A DNA stretch of 64,000 nucleotides from Aromatoleum toluolicum (GCF_012911005.2 NZ_WTVS01000025.1:1-64000); one strand, 5' to 3'. Counted from the stretch's first letter, positions 9,876 to 18,618 are shown. The notes: a model not told the origin generated them from the sequence alone. Made by a program: numbers and translations.

Positions 9876-10856
9876 ATGCCCACCCTCGCCCTCATCGCCA
9901 CCGGCGGCACCATCGCCGGCGCCGCCGCATCGGCGACCGACACCACCGGCTACACCGCCGGCGCGCTCGGCGCCGACGCCCTGCTCGCGGCCGTGCCGCA
10001 ACTCGCGGGGGTCGCCCGGATCCGCGCCGAGCAGCCCTTCAGCCTCGACAGCAAGGACATGGCGCCCGCACACTGGCTGCCCCTCGGTCGGCGCGTGCAG
10101 ACCCTGCTCGACGACGACACCATCGACGGCATCGTCGTCACGCACGGCACCGACACGCTGGAAGAGACCGCCGCCTTCCTCGCCCTGACCCTCGCCAGCG
10201 CCAAACCCGTGGTCCTCACCGCCGCGATGCGCCCGGCGACCGCGCTCTCCGCCGACGGCCCGATGAACCTCTACAACGCCGCCTGCGTCGCCGCCCACCC
10301 GGTCAGCGCCGGTCGCGGCGTGCTCCTCAGTTTCGGCGACGCGATCTATCCCGCCCTCGGCGTGCGCAAGCGCGAAACCCACCGTCTGGACGCCTTCGGC
10401 GGCGCCAGCGGCGGTGCCATCGGCCGCACCGACCCGCTGCGCTACTTCGCGCCGGCACGACACACCGGACGCCCAGTCTTTACGCTCGCCTCGGACAGGA
10501 CCGAACTGCCCCGCGTCGATGTCCTCTACATCGGCGCCGGCACGCCGCCCGGACTCCTCGATCTGATGATCGATGACGGCGCACGCGGCATCATCCTCGC
10601 CCTCCCCGGCAATGGCAGCCTGCCCGCCGCATGGGACGCACCGGTCGCCGATGCCGTCGCCCGCGGCATTCCGGTGATCCGCGCCTCCCGCGTCGGCATC
10701 GGACCGGTCGGGCGCAAGGCCCTGGACGAGCGCCTCGGCACGCATCCCGCCGGCGAGCTGCCCGCGTCGCAGGCGCGCGTCGCGCTGATGCTGGCGCTCG
10801 CCTGCGGCGACGTGTCTGCGCTCGACCGCCTGCTGGCGGACGACTACATCCCGTAG
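9876..10856 (+). CDS. L-asparaginase (type I/II fold)
   Basis: A 326-residue asparaginase that converts asparagine to aspartate and ammonia. The first catalytic Thr lies in ATGGTIAG at the N-terminus. The second catalytic set is in VTHGTDTLEET, and the catalytic Lys is in AMRPATALSADGP as in the family. No signal peptide is seen, so it is probably cytoplasmic. The ATG was chosen because GGAGGA precedes it at good spacing and it starts exactly at the first beta strand; a start 45 bp upstream lies inside the end of the antiporter gene. It overlaps cysB tail-to-tail by 13 bp. Confidence 0.9.
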   Translation: MPTLALIATGGTIAGAAASATDTTGYTAGALGADALLAAVPQLAGVARIRAEQPFSLDSKDMAPAHWLPLGRRVQTLLDDDTIDGIVVTHGTDTLEETAAFLALTLASAKPVVLTAAMRPATALSADGPMNLYNAACVAAHPVSAGRGVLLSFGDAIYPALGVRKRETHRLDAFGGASGGAIGRTDPLRYFAPARHTGRPVFTLASDRTELPRVDVLYIGAGTPPGLLDLMIDDGARGIILALPGNGSLPAAWDAPVADAVARGIPVIRASRVGIGPVGRKALDERLGTHPAGELPASQARVALMLALACGDVSALDRLLADDYIP

Positions 10857-11785
10857 TCCTCGCCCCCGCCCGCCAGCGCCACGTCCACCATGCGCCGCGT
10901 CAGGTGCGGCGCGAACAGTTCGATGAAGGCGTACACGTAGCCCCGCAGGTAGGCGTTGCGCCGCAGCCCCACGCGTGTGGTGCTCGACTCGAAGAGGTGT
11001 GACGCGTCGGCCATCCCCAGCGCCTTGTCGGTCGCCGCGTCGTAGGCCATGCGCGCGACGATGCCGATGCCGAGGTCCATCGCCACATAGGTCTTGATCA
11101 CGTCCGAATCCAGCGCCGTCAGCACGACGTTCGGCCGCAGGCCGCGCCCGAGGAAGGCCTTGTTGATCAGGCTGCGCCCGGTGAAGGCGTCGTCGTAGGT
11201 GATCACCGGATAGCGCGCGATCGCCTCCAGCGTCAGCGGATGCTCCTTCAGGATCGGGTGGCGCGGCGCCGCAACGATGCAGCGGTTCCATTGGTAGCAC
11301 GGCAACATCACCAGCTCGTCGTATTCGGCGATCGCCTCGGTCGCGATCGCGATGTGCGCCTCGCCCGACATCACCATGTCGCACACCTGGCGCGGGCTGC
11401 CCTGATGCAGCGACAACTTCACCTGCGGAAAACGCTGCATGAAGTCGCGGATCACCCGCGGCAGCACATAGCGCGCCTGCGTATGGGTGGTCGCAATCGA
11501 GAGGTCTCCCGCGACCTCATTCGTGAACTCGTCCCCGACCTGGCGCAGGTTGTCGGCGTCGCGCAGCATGCGCTCGGCGATCGCCAGCACCTGCCGCCCC
11601 GGCGCCGTCACGTCCACCAGGCGCTTGCCGTGGCGCACGAAGATATCGACCCCCAGCTCCGCCTCGAACTGCCGGATCTGCTTCGACACCCCCGGCTGGG
11701 ACGTGAACAACGCCTCCGCGGCCTCGGAGACGTTCAGCCCGCGACGCGCGACTTCGTGGATGTAACGCAGCTGCTGGAGGTTCAT
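10844..11785 (-). CDS. cysB: LysR-type regulator CysB
   Basis: A 313-residue LysR-family activator of the CysB/Cbl group, the regulator of sulfate assimilation that responds to N-acetylserine and reduced sulfur. The N-terminal helix-turn-helix reads NVSEAAEALFTSQPGVSKQI. The effector domain has the CysB-like ATTHTQARYVLP and TYDDAFTGRS, which line the sulfate/inducer pocket in known CysB structures. It is transcribed divergently from the sulfur operon across a 106-bp AT-rich gap, which is strong context for control of that operon and of itself. Confidence 0.93.
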   Translation of the reverse strand: MNLQQLRYIHEVARRGLNVSEAAEALFTSQPGVSKQIRQFEAELGVDIFVRHGKRLVDVTAPGRQVLAIAERMLRDADNLRQVGDEFTNEVAGDLSIATTHTQARYVLPRVIRDFMQRFPQVKLSLHQGSPRQVCDMVMSGEAHIAIATEAIAEYDELVMLPCYQWNRCIVAAPRHPILKEHPLTLEAIARYPVITYDDAFTGRSLINKAFLGRGLRPNVVLTALDSDVIKTYVAMDLGIGIVARMAYDAATDKALGMADASHLFESSTTRVGLRRNAYLRGYVYAFIELFAPHLTRRMVDVALAGGGEDYGM

Positions 11786-11891
11786 CGCGATCTCTTTATA
11801 ACCAAAACTTCTTAAAGTTTAACGCAAACCATCTTTTTGATCCTGTACCAGACACATACGATGCACCGCACCATACAAGGGGAACGTATTC
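11786..11891. promoter_or_regulatory. Divergent cysB / sulfur-operon control region
   Basis: This gap is clearly more AT-rich than the genes around it. It contains the inverted repeat AAACTT-ctt-AAAGTTT near 11806-11822, a plausible CysB binding element by position. A possible promoter toward the permease gene is TTTTGA (11835), a 16-bp spacer and TACGAT (11857). The ribosome binding site AAGGGGA lies just ahead of the permease ATG. Assignment is by position and composition only. Confidence 0.45.
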
Positions 11892-12671
11892 ATGGATTTT
11901 GCCTACACAGTCGCCGGGTTCGCGGTCGGCGCCATCGTCGGATTGACCGGCGTCGGCGGCGGATCGCTGATGACGCCGCTACTCGTGCTGCTGTTCGGCA
12001 TCCATCCCTCGGTCGCGGTCGGCACCGACCTGCTCTACGCCGCGATCACCAAGACGGGCGGCACGCTCGCCCACGGTCTGAAAGGCACGGTCGACTGGGC
12101 GGTGACAAAGCGCCTCGCCGCCGGTAGCATCCCGGCCGCAATACTCACGCTGGTGCTGGTCGGCACTTTTGCACCGGGTGGCATCGAAGGCGCAGCCGCA
12201 CTGATCAAGGTCGCGCTGGGTGTCGCGCTCCTGCTGACGGCGGTGGCGCTGGTCTTCCGCAAGCAGATCCAGACCTATGCCCTCAGGCACGTTGGCGCCG
12301 AACCCGATCCGGTGCGCACGGCGCGGCTGACCGTGCTGACCGGCGCGGTGCTCGGAGTGCTGGTCTCGATCTCTTCGGTGGGCGCCGGCGCGCTCGGCGT
12401 GACTGCGCTGTTTTTCCTATACCCGGCGATGCCCGCGCTGCGCATCGTGGGCTCTGACATCGCCCACGCGGTGCCGCTGACGCTGGTCGCCGGCATCGGC
12501 CACTGGATGCTCGGCAGCGTCGACTGGTTCCTGCTGGGCAGCCTGATCGTCGGCTCGCTCCCCGGGATCTGGGTTGGCAGCCACATTTCGACCAAGGTGC
12601 CGGACCGGATCCTGCGCCCGATCCTGGCAACCATGCTGGTCCTGGTGGGTGCCAAGCTGGTCAGCCACTAA
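11892..12671 (+). CDS. TauE/SafE-family permease heading the sulfur operon
   Basis: A 259-residue membrane protein of the TauE/SafE (DUF81) family with about eight hydrophobic helices. The N-terminal repeat motif GAIVGLTGVGGGSLMTPLL and its second-half counterpart (VSISSVGAGALGVTALFFL) are typical. Family members export sulfite, sulfoacetate or related organosulfur anions, and some have been proposed as sulfate transporters. Its place directly ahead of cysI, with cysB divergent, argues for sulfate or sulfite movement; direction is not determined by sequence. The ATG has AAGGGGA upstream. The gap to cysI is 38 bp. Confidence 0.88.
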   Translation: MDFAYTVAGFAVGAIVGLTGVGGGSLMTPLLVLLFGIHPSVAVGTDLLYAAITKTGGTLAHGLKGTVDWAVTKRLAAGSIPAAILTLVLVGTFAPGGIEGAAALIKVALGVALLLTAVALVFRKQIQTYALRHVGAEPDPVRTARLTVLTGAVLGVLVSISSVGAGALGVTALFFLYPAMPALRIVGSDIAHAVPLTLVAGIGHWMLGSVDWFLLGSLIVGSLPGIWVGSHISTKVPDRILRPILATMLVLVGAKLVSH

Positions 12672-12709
12672 GCCACGACAATACAGACGGATTCAACGAG
12701 AGAGACGCG

Positions 12710-14392
12710 ATGTACCGATACGACGCCTATGACCAGAAACTCGTGGATGAGCGCGTCGCGCAATTCCGCGACCAGATGCGCCGCCACCTCGCGGGCGAGC
12801 TCAGCGACGACGAGTTCCGTCCCGTCCGCCTGCAGAACGGCCTGTACATCCAGCGCCATGCGCCGATGTTCCGGGTCTCGATCCCCTACGGCCACCTCGC
12901 CAGCCGCCAGCTGCGCAAGCTCGCGGAACTCGCGCGCACCTACGACAAGGGCTACGTGCACTTCACGACGCGCCAGAACGTGCAGTTCAACTGGTCGCCG
13001 CTCGAAGTGATCCCCGAGATGTGCGCGGAGCTGGCCAAGGTCGAGATGCACTCGATCCAGACCTCGGGCAACTGCATCCGCAACTTCACCTCCGACCCCT
13101 TCGCCGGAGTCGCCGGCGACGAGCTCATCGACCCGCGTCCGTGGGCCGAGATCCTGCGCCAGTGGGCCACTTTCCACCCCGAGTTCGCCTACCTGCCGCG
13201 CAAGTTCAAGATCGCCGTGAACGGCGCGCAGGAAGACCGCGCGGTGATCCAGGTGCACGACATCGGCCTCGACCTGAAGAAGAACGAAGCGGGCGAGATC
13301 GGTTTCCGCATCCTCGTCGGCGGCGGCCTCGGCCGCACCCCGATCATCGGCCGCGAAATCGAATCCTTCATCCCGTGGCAGCACATCATCACCTACTGCG
13401 AAGCCATCCTGCGCGTGTATAACCGCTACGGCCGCCGCGACAACAGCTTCAAGGCGCGCATCAAGATCCTCGTCAGCGCGCTCGGCATCGACGAGTTCCG
13501 CTGGCAGGTGCGCGAGGAGTGGGCCCACGTCAAGGACGGCCCGAACACCCTCACGGTAGAGGAAGTGCACCGCGTCGCCGACTTCTTCGAGGATCCCGCC
13601 TACGAGGCTCTGCCGGCCGACGACGTCGGCTACCACCACCACATCGCCGAGGACCTCGCGTTCGCGTCGTGGGTGAAGCGCAATGTGCGCGCACACAAGA
13701 AGCCCGGCTACGCGTCGGTCGTGCTGTCGCTGAAAAAGCCGGGCGTGCCCCCGGGCGACATCACCTCCGAGCAGCTCGAGCTGGTCGCCGACTGGGCCGA
13801 CCGCTTCAGCTTCGGCGAAGCGCGCGTCACCCACGAGCAGAACCTCGTGTTCGCCGACGTGAAGAAGTCCGAGCTCCACACGCTGTGGCAGCTTGCCCGC
13901 AAGGCCGGCCTCGCGACGCCCAACATCGGTCTGCTCACCGACATCATCTGCTGTCCGGGCGGCGACTTCTGCTCGCTCGCGAACGCCAAGTCGATCCCGA
14001 TCGCCGCCGCGATCCAGGAGCGCTTCGACGACCTCGACTACCTGCACGACATCGGCGACATCGAGATCAACATCTCGGGCTGCATGAACGCCTGCGGCCA
14101 CCACCACGTCGGCCACATCGGCATCCTCGGCGTCGATAAGAACGGCGAGGAGTGGTACCAGGTCACGATCGGCGGCAGCCAGGGCAACCACGCCGCGATC
14201 GGCAAGGTCATCGGACCGTCGTTCGCGCGCGCCGAGATGCCCGACGTGATCTCGGAACTCATCGAAACCTACATCGAAGAACGCCACGAAGACGAACTCT
14301 TCATCGACACCGTGCGCCGTATCGGCCTCGATCCGTTCAAGACGCGCGTGTATGCCGATCGTCAGCCCCACAGGAAGGTCGCCAATGTCTAA
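12710..14392 (+). CDS. cysI: Assimilatory sulfite reductase hemoprotein (nitrite/sulfite reductase family)
   Basis: A 560-residue siroheme enzyme reducing sulfite to sulfide with six electrons. Two nitrite/sulfite reductase ferredoxin-like half-domains are visible (around residues 45-110 and 330-395). The [4Fe-4S]-siroheme ligands form CX5C and CX3C pairs at Cys415/Cys421 and Cys458/Cys462, the last Cys bridging to siroheme. Siroheme/substrate residues are visible in FTTRQNVQFNW and SGNCIRN. No CysJ flavoprotein is nearby, so the electron donor is probably another ferredoxin- or NADPH-linked system. The gene overlaps the next one by 8 bp. Confidence 0.94.
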   Translation: MYRYDAYDQKLVDERVAQFRDQMRRHLAGELSDDEFRPVRLQNGLYIQRHAPMFRVSIPYGHLASRQLRKLAELARTYDKGYVHFTTRQNVQFNWSPLEVIPEMCAELAKVEMHSIQTSGNCIRNFTSDPFAGVAGDELIDPRPWAEILRQWATFHPEFAYLPRKFKIAVNGAQEDRAVIQVHDIGLDLKKNEAGEIGFRILVGGGLGRTPIIGREIESFIPWQHIITYCEAILRVYNRYGRRDNSFKARIKILVSALGIDEFRWQVREEWAHVKDGPNTLTVEEVHRVADFFEDPAYEALPADDVGYHHHIAEDLAFASWVKRNVRAHKKPGYASVVLSLKKPGVPPGDITSEQLELVADWADRFSFGEARVTHEQNLVFADVKKSELHTLWQLARKAGLATPNIGLLTDIICCPGGDFCSLANAKSIPIAAAIQERFDDLDYLHDIGDIEINISGCMNACGHHHVGHIGILGVDKNGEEWYQVTIGGSQGNHAAIGKVIGPSFARAEMPDVISELIETYIEERHEDELFIDTVRRIGLDPFKTRVYADRQPHRKVANV

Positions 14393-14918
14393 AGTCATCA
14401 AGAACGGCCGCATCGTCAACGACGACTGGCAGATCCTCACCGTCGCCGAAGGCGAAGAGGCCGAAACCCTCGACGTGCCCGCCGGCCGCGTGATCGTCCC
14501 GCTCGCGACCTGGCTTGCCCGCCGCGAGGAGCTCGCCGCACGCGGCGACGTCGGCGTGTGGTTCGCCAGCCATGAAGGCCCGGAAGCGCTCGCCGACGAC
14601 ATCGGCCGCATCGCCGTGATCGCCGTGAATTTCCCGAAGTTCGTCGACGGCCGCGGCTACTCGACCGCCGCGCTGCTGCGCACGCGTTACGGCTACACCG
14701 GCCAGCTCATCGCCTTCGGCGAAGTCCTGCGCGACCAGTTCAAGTACCTCACGCGCTGCGGCTTCGACACGCTGCAGCCGCGCGAAGGCCGCTACACCGA
14801 CACCCAGCTCGACGCAGCCGTCGCGAGCCTCGCCGACTTCACCGAACCCTATCAGGCCTCGGTCCTCCACCCGCAGCCGCTGTTCCGCCGCGTCGCGCGC
14901 GCCGGAGTGAAGGCATGA
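14385..14918 (+). CDS. DUF934 protein of the sulfite reductase operon
   Basis: A 177-residue DUF934 protein. The family nearly always sits next to cysI in proteobacteria and is thought to help sulfite reduction, but no biochemical role is established to my knowledge. The core motifs are visible: AVNFPKFVDGRGYSTAALLR and GFDTLQPREG. No cofactor motif is evident. The start is the ATG after AGGAAGGTC that overlaps the cysI stop; the stop overlaps the cysH start as ATGA, indicating translational coupling along the operon. Confidence 0.9.
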   Translation: MSKVIKNGRIVNDDWQILTVAEGEEAETLDVPAGRVIVPLATWLARREELAARGDVGVWFASHEGPEALADDIGRIAVIAVNFPKFVDGRGYSTAALLRTRYGYTGQLIAFGEVLRDQFKYLTRCGFDTLQPREGRYTDTQLDAAVASLADFTEPYQASVLHPQPLFRRVARAGVKA

Positions 14919-15685
14919 GCGGGGCAGTCAGCCTGCTGCGCCCGGCGGCGAAGAATCCGGCCATCCATCCGGTGCTCGCCGAGCCGCTGGTCGAGGCCGT
15001 CAGCAACAAGACCGACGCCGCCCTCGCGCTGCTGCGCGCGGCGGTCGCCGAATTCGGCGCGGCCGGCGAGATCACCTTCGCGAACAGCTTCGGCGCCGAG
15101 GACATGGTGCTCACCGACCTGATCCTGCGCGAAAAGCTAGCGATCGAGGTCTTTTCGCTCGACACCGGCCGCCTCCCCGCCGAGACCTACACGCTGATGG
15201 GCGAGGTCGAACAGCACTACGGTACGCGTCTGAAGGTCTTCTTCCCGAAGTCCGACGCCGTCGAGACCTACGTCCGCACGCACGGCATCAACGCCTTCTA
15301 CGAATCGGTCGAGATGCGCAAGGCCTGCTGCCACATGCGCAAGGTCGAGCCGCTGCAGCGCGCGCTGGCCGGCAAGAAGGCCTGGATCACCGGCCTGCGC
15401 GCCGCGCAATCGACGACCCGCACCGGTCTGCCGACGCGCGAATTCGACGAGGGCAACGGGCTCGTGAAGTTCAACCCGCTGTCGGACTGGTCCGAGACCG
15501 AGGTGTGGGCCTACATCCGCATGCACGAAGTGCCGCACAACGCCCTGCACGAACAGTTCTACCCCAGCATCGGCTGCGCTCCCTGCACCCGCGCCATCGC
15601 GGTCGGCGAGGACATCCGCGCCGGCCGCTGGTGGTGGGAAGATCCGACATCCAAGGAATGCGGCCTTCACGTCAAGAAGGGCTGA
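14915..15685 (+). CDS. cysH: Adenylylsulfate (APS) reductase, CysH family
   Basis: A 256-residue thioredoxin-dependent reductase giving sulfite from adenylylsulfate. An ATP-pyrophosphatase-like fold is seen (ITFANSFGAEDMVLTD, SLDTGRLPAET). It has the diagnostic iron-sulfur cysteines Cys138-Cys139 (ACCHMRK) and Cys221/Cys224 (GCAPCTR), which mark APS reductases and are missing from E. coli-type PAPS reductases. The C-terminal catalytic Cys249 lies in ECGLH. No APS kinase gene is seen in the operon, which agrees with APS as substrate. Confidence 0.94.
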   Translation: MSGAVSLLRPAAKNPAIHPVLAEPLVEAVSNKTDAALALLRAAVAEFGAAGEITFANSFGAEDMVLTDLILREKLAIEVFSLDTGRLPAETYTLMGEVEQHYGTRLKVFFPKSDAVETYVRTHGINAFYESVEMRKACCHMRKVEPLQRALAGKKAWITGLRAAQSTTRTGLPTREFDEGNGLVKFNPLSDWSETEVWAYIRMHEVPHNALHEQFYPSIGCAPCTRAIAVGEDIRAGRWWWEDPTSKECGLHVKKG

Positions 15686-15689
15686 CACC

Positions 15690-15851
15690 ATGAAACACCG
15701 ACCGGAAACCGAGCAGGCAGGCACTACCGCATACCGTCACTCGCCGGCGGGCCCCTATTCGCACCCCGGCCTGCGCCGACGCCTGGCGGCGCTGCGTGCC
15801 GGAATGAAAGCGGCAGTGCGTGCGCTGCGAGCCAAGAACACCAGTAACTGA
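15690..15851 (+). CDS. Possible small basic protein between cysH and cysD (53 aa)
   Basis: An open frame of 53 codons fills the gap between cysH and cysD exactly. It begins 5 bp after the cysH stop and ends 9 bp before the cysD start. A GAAGG lies 9 nt ahead of its ATG. The product is strongly basic; the second half is an Arg/Ala/Leu-rich potential helix (LRRRLAALRAG, AAVRALRAK) and the first half is Pro/Gly/His-rich. No family recognised. It could be a genuine operon member or simply open reading frame in a GC-rich spacer. Confidence 0.45.
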   Translation: MKHRPETEQAGTTAYRHSPAGPYSHPGLRRRLAALRAGMKAAVRALRAKNTSN

Positions 15852-15859
15852 GAACGAAG

Positions 15860-16795
15860 ATGTCCACGCTGACCCGTCAAACCCTGTCCCACCTCGACTG
15901 GCTCGAAGCCGAGGCGATCCACATCATGCGCGAGGTCGCCGGCCAGTGCTCGAACCCCGTGCTGCTGTTCTCCGGCGGCAAGGACTCGATCTGCATGCTG
16001 CGCATCGCCGAGAAGGCGTTCCGCCCGGGCAAGTTCCCCTTCCCGCTGATGCACATCGATACCGGCCACAACTACAAGGAAGTGGTCGAGTTCCGCGACA
16101 AGCGCGCAGCCGAATTGGGCGAGCGGCTGATCGTCCGCTCGGTGGAAGACTCCATGAAGCGCGGCACCGTCGTGCTGAAGCACGAGAACGAGTCACGCAA
16201 CAAGCACCAGTCGGTGACCCTCCTTGAGGCGATCGAGGAATTCGGCTTCGACGCCTGCATCGGCGGCGCCCGCCGCGACGAGGAGAAGGCGCGCGCGAAG
16301 GAGCGGATCATGAGCTTCCGCGACGAGTTCGGTCAGTGGGATCCGAAGAACCAGCGCCCGGAGCTGTGGAACCTGTACAACGCCCGCAGCCATAAGGGCG
16401 AGAACATCCGCGCCTTCCCGATCAGCAACTGGACGGAAATGGACGTCTGGCAGTACATCGAGCGCGAGAAGCTCGAACTGCCGTCGATCTACTTCGCCCA
16501 CCAGCGCCCGGTGGTTATCCGCCAAGGCGCCATCGTGCCGGTCAACGTGCCGCTGATGACTGGCGAACTGACCAACCTGCCGAAGGCCGGCGAGGAAATC
16601 GTCGAACTGCAAGTGCGCTTCCGCACCGTTGGCGACATTTCCTGCACGGCTCCGGTAGAGTCGGACGCCGACACCGTCGAGAAAATCGTGCTTGAAACTG
16701 CCACCACCACCATCACCGAGCGCGGCGCCACCCGTCTGGACGACCAGACCTCTGAGGCGTCGATGGAGCAGCGGAAGAAGGAAGGGTACTTCTGA
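15860..16795 (+). CDS. cysD: Sulfate adenylyltransferase subunit 2
   Basis: A 311-residue catalytic subunit of ATP sulfurylase, making APS from ATP and sulfate in a complex with the GTPase CysN. The PP-loop SGGKDS lies near residue 39. The family motifs HIDTGHNYKE, GGARRDEEKARAKER and NWTEMDVWQYIE are intact, and the C-terminus MEQRKKEGYF is typical. Length is normal. It is separated from its partner cysN by 470 bp holding two inverted copies of a palindromic repeat, an unusual break for a subunit pair normally joined closely. Confidence 0.95.
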   Translation: MSTLTRQTLSHLDWLEAEAIHIMREVAGQCSNPVLLFSGGKDSICMLRIAEKAFRPGKFPFPLMHIDTGHNYKEVVEFRDKRAAELGERLIVRSVEDSMKRGTVVLKHENESRNKHQSVTLLEAIEEFGFDACIGGARRDEEKARAKERIMSFRDEFGQWDPKNQRPELWNLYNARSHKGENIRAFPISNWTEMDVWQYIEREKLELPSIYFAHQRPVVIRQGAIVPVNVPLMTGELTNLPKAGEEIVELQVRFRTVGDISCTAPVESDADTVEKIVLETATTTITERGATRLDDQTSEASMEQRKKEGYF

Positions 16796-16838
16796 CGCAG
16801 CGTTGGATCACGGTTGCCGGGAGTGCGGGGTGCTGAGC

Positions 16839-16947
16839 GAGCAGGGCGGGGAATTTGCTCCGTCGGCTGCGGAACTCGCAGTACAGCGCGCGTCCGCGCT
16901 GTCTGCTCAGACAGTCCTCGCCGCTCCGCAAACACCCCACCCTGCTC
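16839..16947. repeat. Palindromic intergenic repeat, copy A (cysD-cysN spacer)
   Basis: About 109 bp forming an imperfect palindrome with outer arms GAGCAGGGCGGGG and CCCCACCCTGCTC. The interior holds CGGCTGCGGAACTCGC and CTCAGACAGTCCTCGCCG. The reverse complement matches copy B closely, so the two copies are inverted. It behaves like a REP/BIME-type element: intergenic, palindromic and repeated. It follows the cysD stop and could form a stable hairpin in the transcript. Confidence 0.7.
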
Positions 16948-17073
16948 TTACAGATTGCAGCACTGAACGAAAAAGCAAAGGCGTTCTGAACGGTTCTTAA
17001 CAGTACAGGTGCAATGGGAAAGACGGCGATGCGAAACAGCATTGAACTGCCCTCCAATTAAGCCCCGAACGTA

Positions 17074-17188
17074 GCCGGGGACGTGCGGGGTGTTCGCGGC
17101 GCGGCGAGGACTGTCTGAGCGCAGGCGCGGAAGCGCGCCGCTGCGCGAGTTCCGCAGCCGCAGAGCGAATACCCCGCGCGGCCCCGGC
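17074..17188. repeat. Palindromic intergenic repeat, copy B (cysD-cysN spacer)
   Basis: About 115 bp with long imperfect arms: GCCGGGGACGTGCGGGG pairs with a matching 3' arm at 15 of 17 positions, then GTTCGC with GCGAAT. The interior motifs GGCGAGGACTGTCTGAGC and GCGAGTTCCGCAGCCG are the reverse complements of those in copy A. The two copies are 126 bp apart in opposite orientation, so the transcript could fold each alone or pair one with the other. Confidence 0.7.
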
Positions 17189-17265
17189 GGATTAGCAGCA
17201 CCCACGCCCCAACGGCAACCCAACACGCAGCACCGAATTCTAGAAAGCTTGAAGGAAACAAAACC

Positions 17266-18546
17266 ATGTCCGCCCTCGAAAACCTGCCCGAAACCGACCA
17301 CGGCCTCCTGCGCTTCCTCACCTGCGGCAGCGTCGACGACGGCAAGAGCACGCTGATCGGCCGCCTGCTGTTCGACACCAAGACCATCCTCGCCGACACC
17401 CTCAACGCCATCGAGAAGACCTCCGCCAAGCGCGGCATGAGCGCCGTCGACCTGTCGCTCCTCACCGACGGCCTGCAGGCCGAGCGCGAGCAAGGCATCA
17501 CCATCGACGTCGCCTATCGCTACTTCTCCACCGGCACGCGCAAGTACATCATCGCCGACGCCCCGGGGCACGAACAGTACACCCGCAACATGGTCACGGC
17601 CGCCTCCACCGCCAACCTCGCGATCATCCTCGTCGATGCGCGCAAGGGCGTGCTCACGCAGACCCGCCGCCACTCCTACCTCGCCAGCCTCGTCGGCATC
17701 CCGCACCTCCTCGTCGCCGTGAACAAGATGGACCTCGTCGACTACGACCAGGCCACCTACGAACGCATCAAGGCCGACTACCTCGCCTTCGCCGAAAAAC
17801 TCGGCATCAAGGACGTGCGCTTCATCCCGCTGTCGGCCCTCAACGGCGACATGATCGTCGACCGCGGCGACCGCCTCGGCTGGTACGACGGCCCCACGCT
17901 GCTCGAAATCCTCGAAAACGTCCCCGCCGCCCACACCGAACAGGCCGAAGACTTCCGCTTCCCCGTCCAGTTCGTGTGCCGCCCGCAGGATTCCGCGAAC
18001 CCCGAGCTGCACGACTTCCGCGGTTTCATGGGCCGCGTCGAATCCGGCGAGATCGCCGTCGGCGACGCCGTGACTGTCCTGCCCTCCGGCCGCAGCAACA
18101 CCGTCAAGGACATCCAGATCGGCGGCGTCAGCATCGAGCGCGCAATCCACGAACAATCGGTCACACTGCTCCTCGCCGACGAGATCGACATCTCGCGCGG
18201 CGACATGATTGTCAAGACTGCGGAACAACCGGAGCAACTGAAGCAGGTCGACGCGACCCTGTGCTGGCTGTCCGAGACGCCGCTGTCGCCCGCCCGCACC
18301 TACGTCCTGCGCCACACCACGCGCGAGGTGAAGGCTAAGGTCGCCAAGATCGACTACCGCCTGGACGTTAACACGCTCGAGCACGAACCCGCGACCGCCC
18401 TGGCGATGAACGATATCGCGCGCCTGACGCTCAAACTTGCACAGCCGATCTTCGCCGATGCGTACGCCGAAAACCGCGCCACCGGCGCCTTCATCATCAT
18501 CGACGAGAGTACCAACAACACCGTCGGCGCCGGCATGATCGGCTGA
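17266..18546 (+). CDS. cysN: Sulfate adenylyltransferase subunit 1 (GTPase)
   Basis: A 426-residue GTPase that drives CysD-catalysed APS formation. The EF-Tu-like G motifs are G1 GSVDDGKST, switch region EREQGITIDVAYRYF, G3 DAPGHEQYTRNM and G4 NKMD, followed by the translation-factor-like beta barrels. There is no APS kinase (CysC) extension, consistent with APS being reduced directly by CysH. Ribosome binding site AAGGAAAC precedes the ATG. A hairpin with a short T-run follows the stop and probably ends the operon. Confidence 0.95.
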   Translation: MSALENLPETDHGLLRFLTCGSVDDGKSTLIGRLLFDTKTILADTLNAIEKTSAKRGMSAVDLSLLTDGLQAEREQGITIDVAYRYFSTGTRKYIIADAPGHEQYTRNMVTAASTANLAIILVDARKGVLTQTRRHSYLASLVGIPHLLVAVNKMDLVDYDQATYERIKADYLAFAEKLGIKDVRFIPLSALNGDMIVDRGDRLGWYDGPTLLEILENVPAAHTEQAEDFRFPVQFVCRPQDSANPELHDFRGFMGRVESGEIAVGDAVTVLPSGRSNTVKDIQIGGVSIERAIHEQSVTLLLADEIDISRGDMIVKTAEQPEQLKQVDATLCWLSETPLSPARTYVLRHTTREVKAKVAKIDYRLDVNTLEHEPATALAMNDIARLTLKLAQPIFADAYAENRATGAFIIIDESTNNTVGAGMIG

Positions 18547-18573
18547 ACGGCGCGCCCGCGGGTCCAAGCATGC

Positions 18574-18618
18574 GCACCCCCGACCGTCGATTCGGCGGCC
18601 GGGGGTGCAAGCGCTTTT
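18574..18618 (+). terminator. Rho-independent terminator after cysN
   Basis: A 13-bp stem GCACCCCCGACCG / CGGCCGGGGGTGC with one mismatch and an 8-9-nt loop, followed six bases later by TTTT. It lies 28 bp after the cysN stop. Confidence 0.7.

Noticed and set aside
5608-10188. A plus-strand open frame of about 1500 codons
   Set aside because: It runs out of frame through rmuC, the ABC exporter, the antiporter and the asparaginase gene, is Arg/Pro/Ala-rich and has no domain. It is a GC-rich shadow frame.
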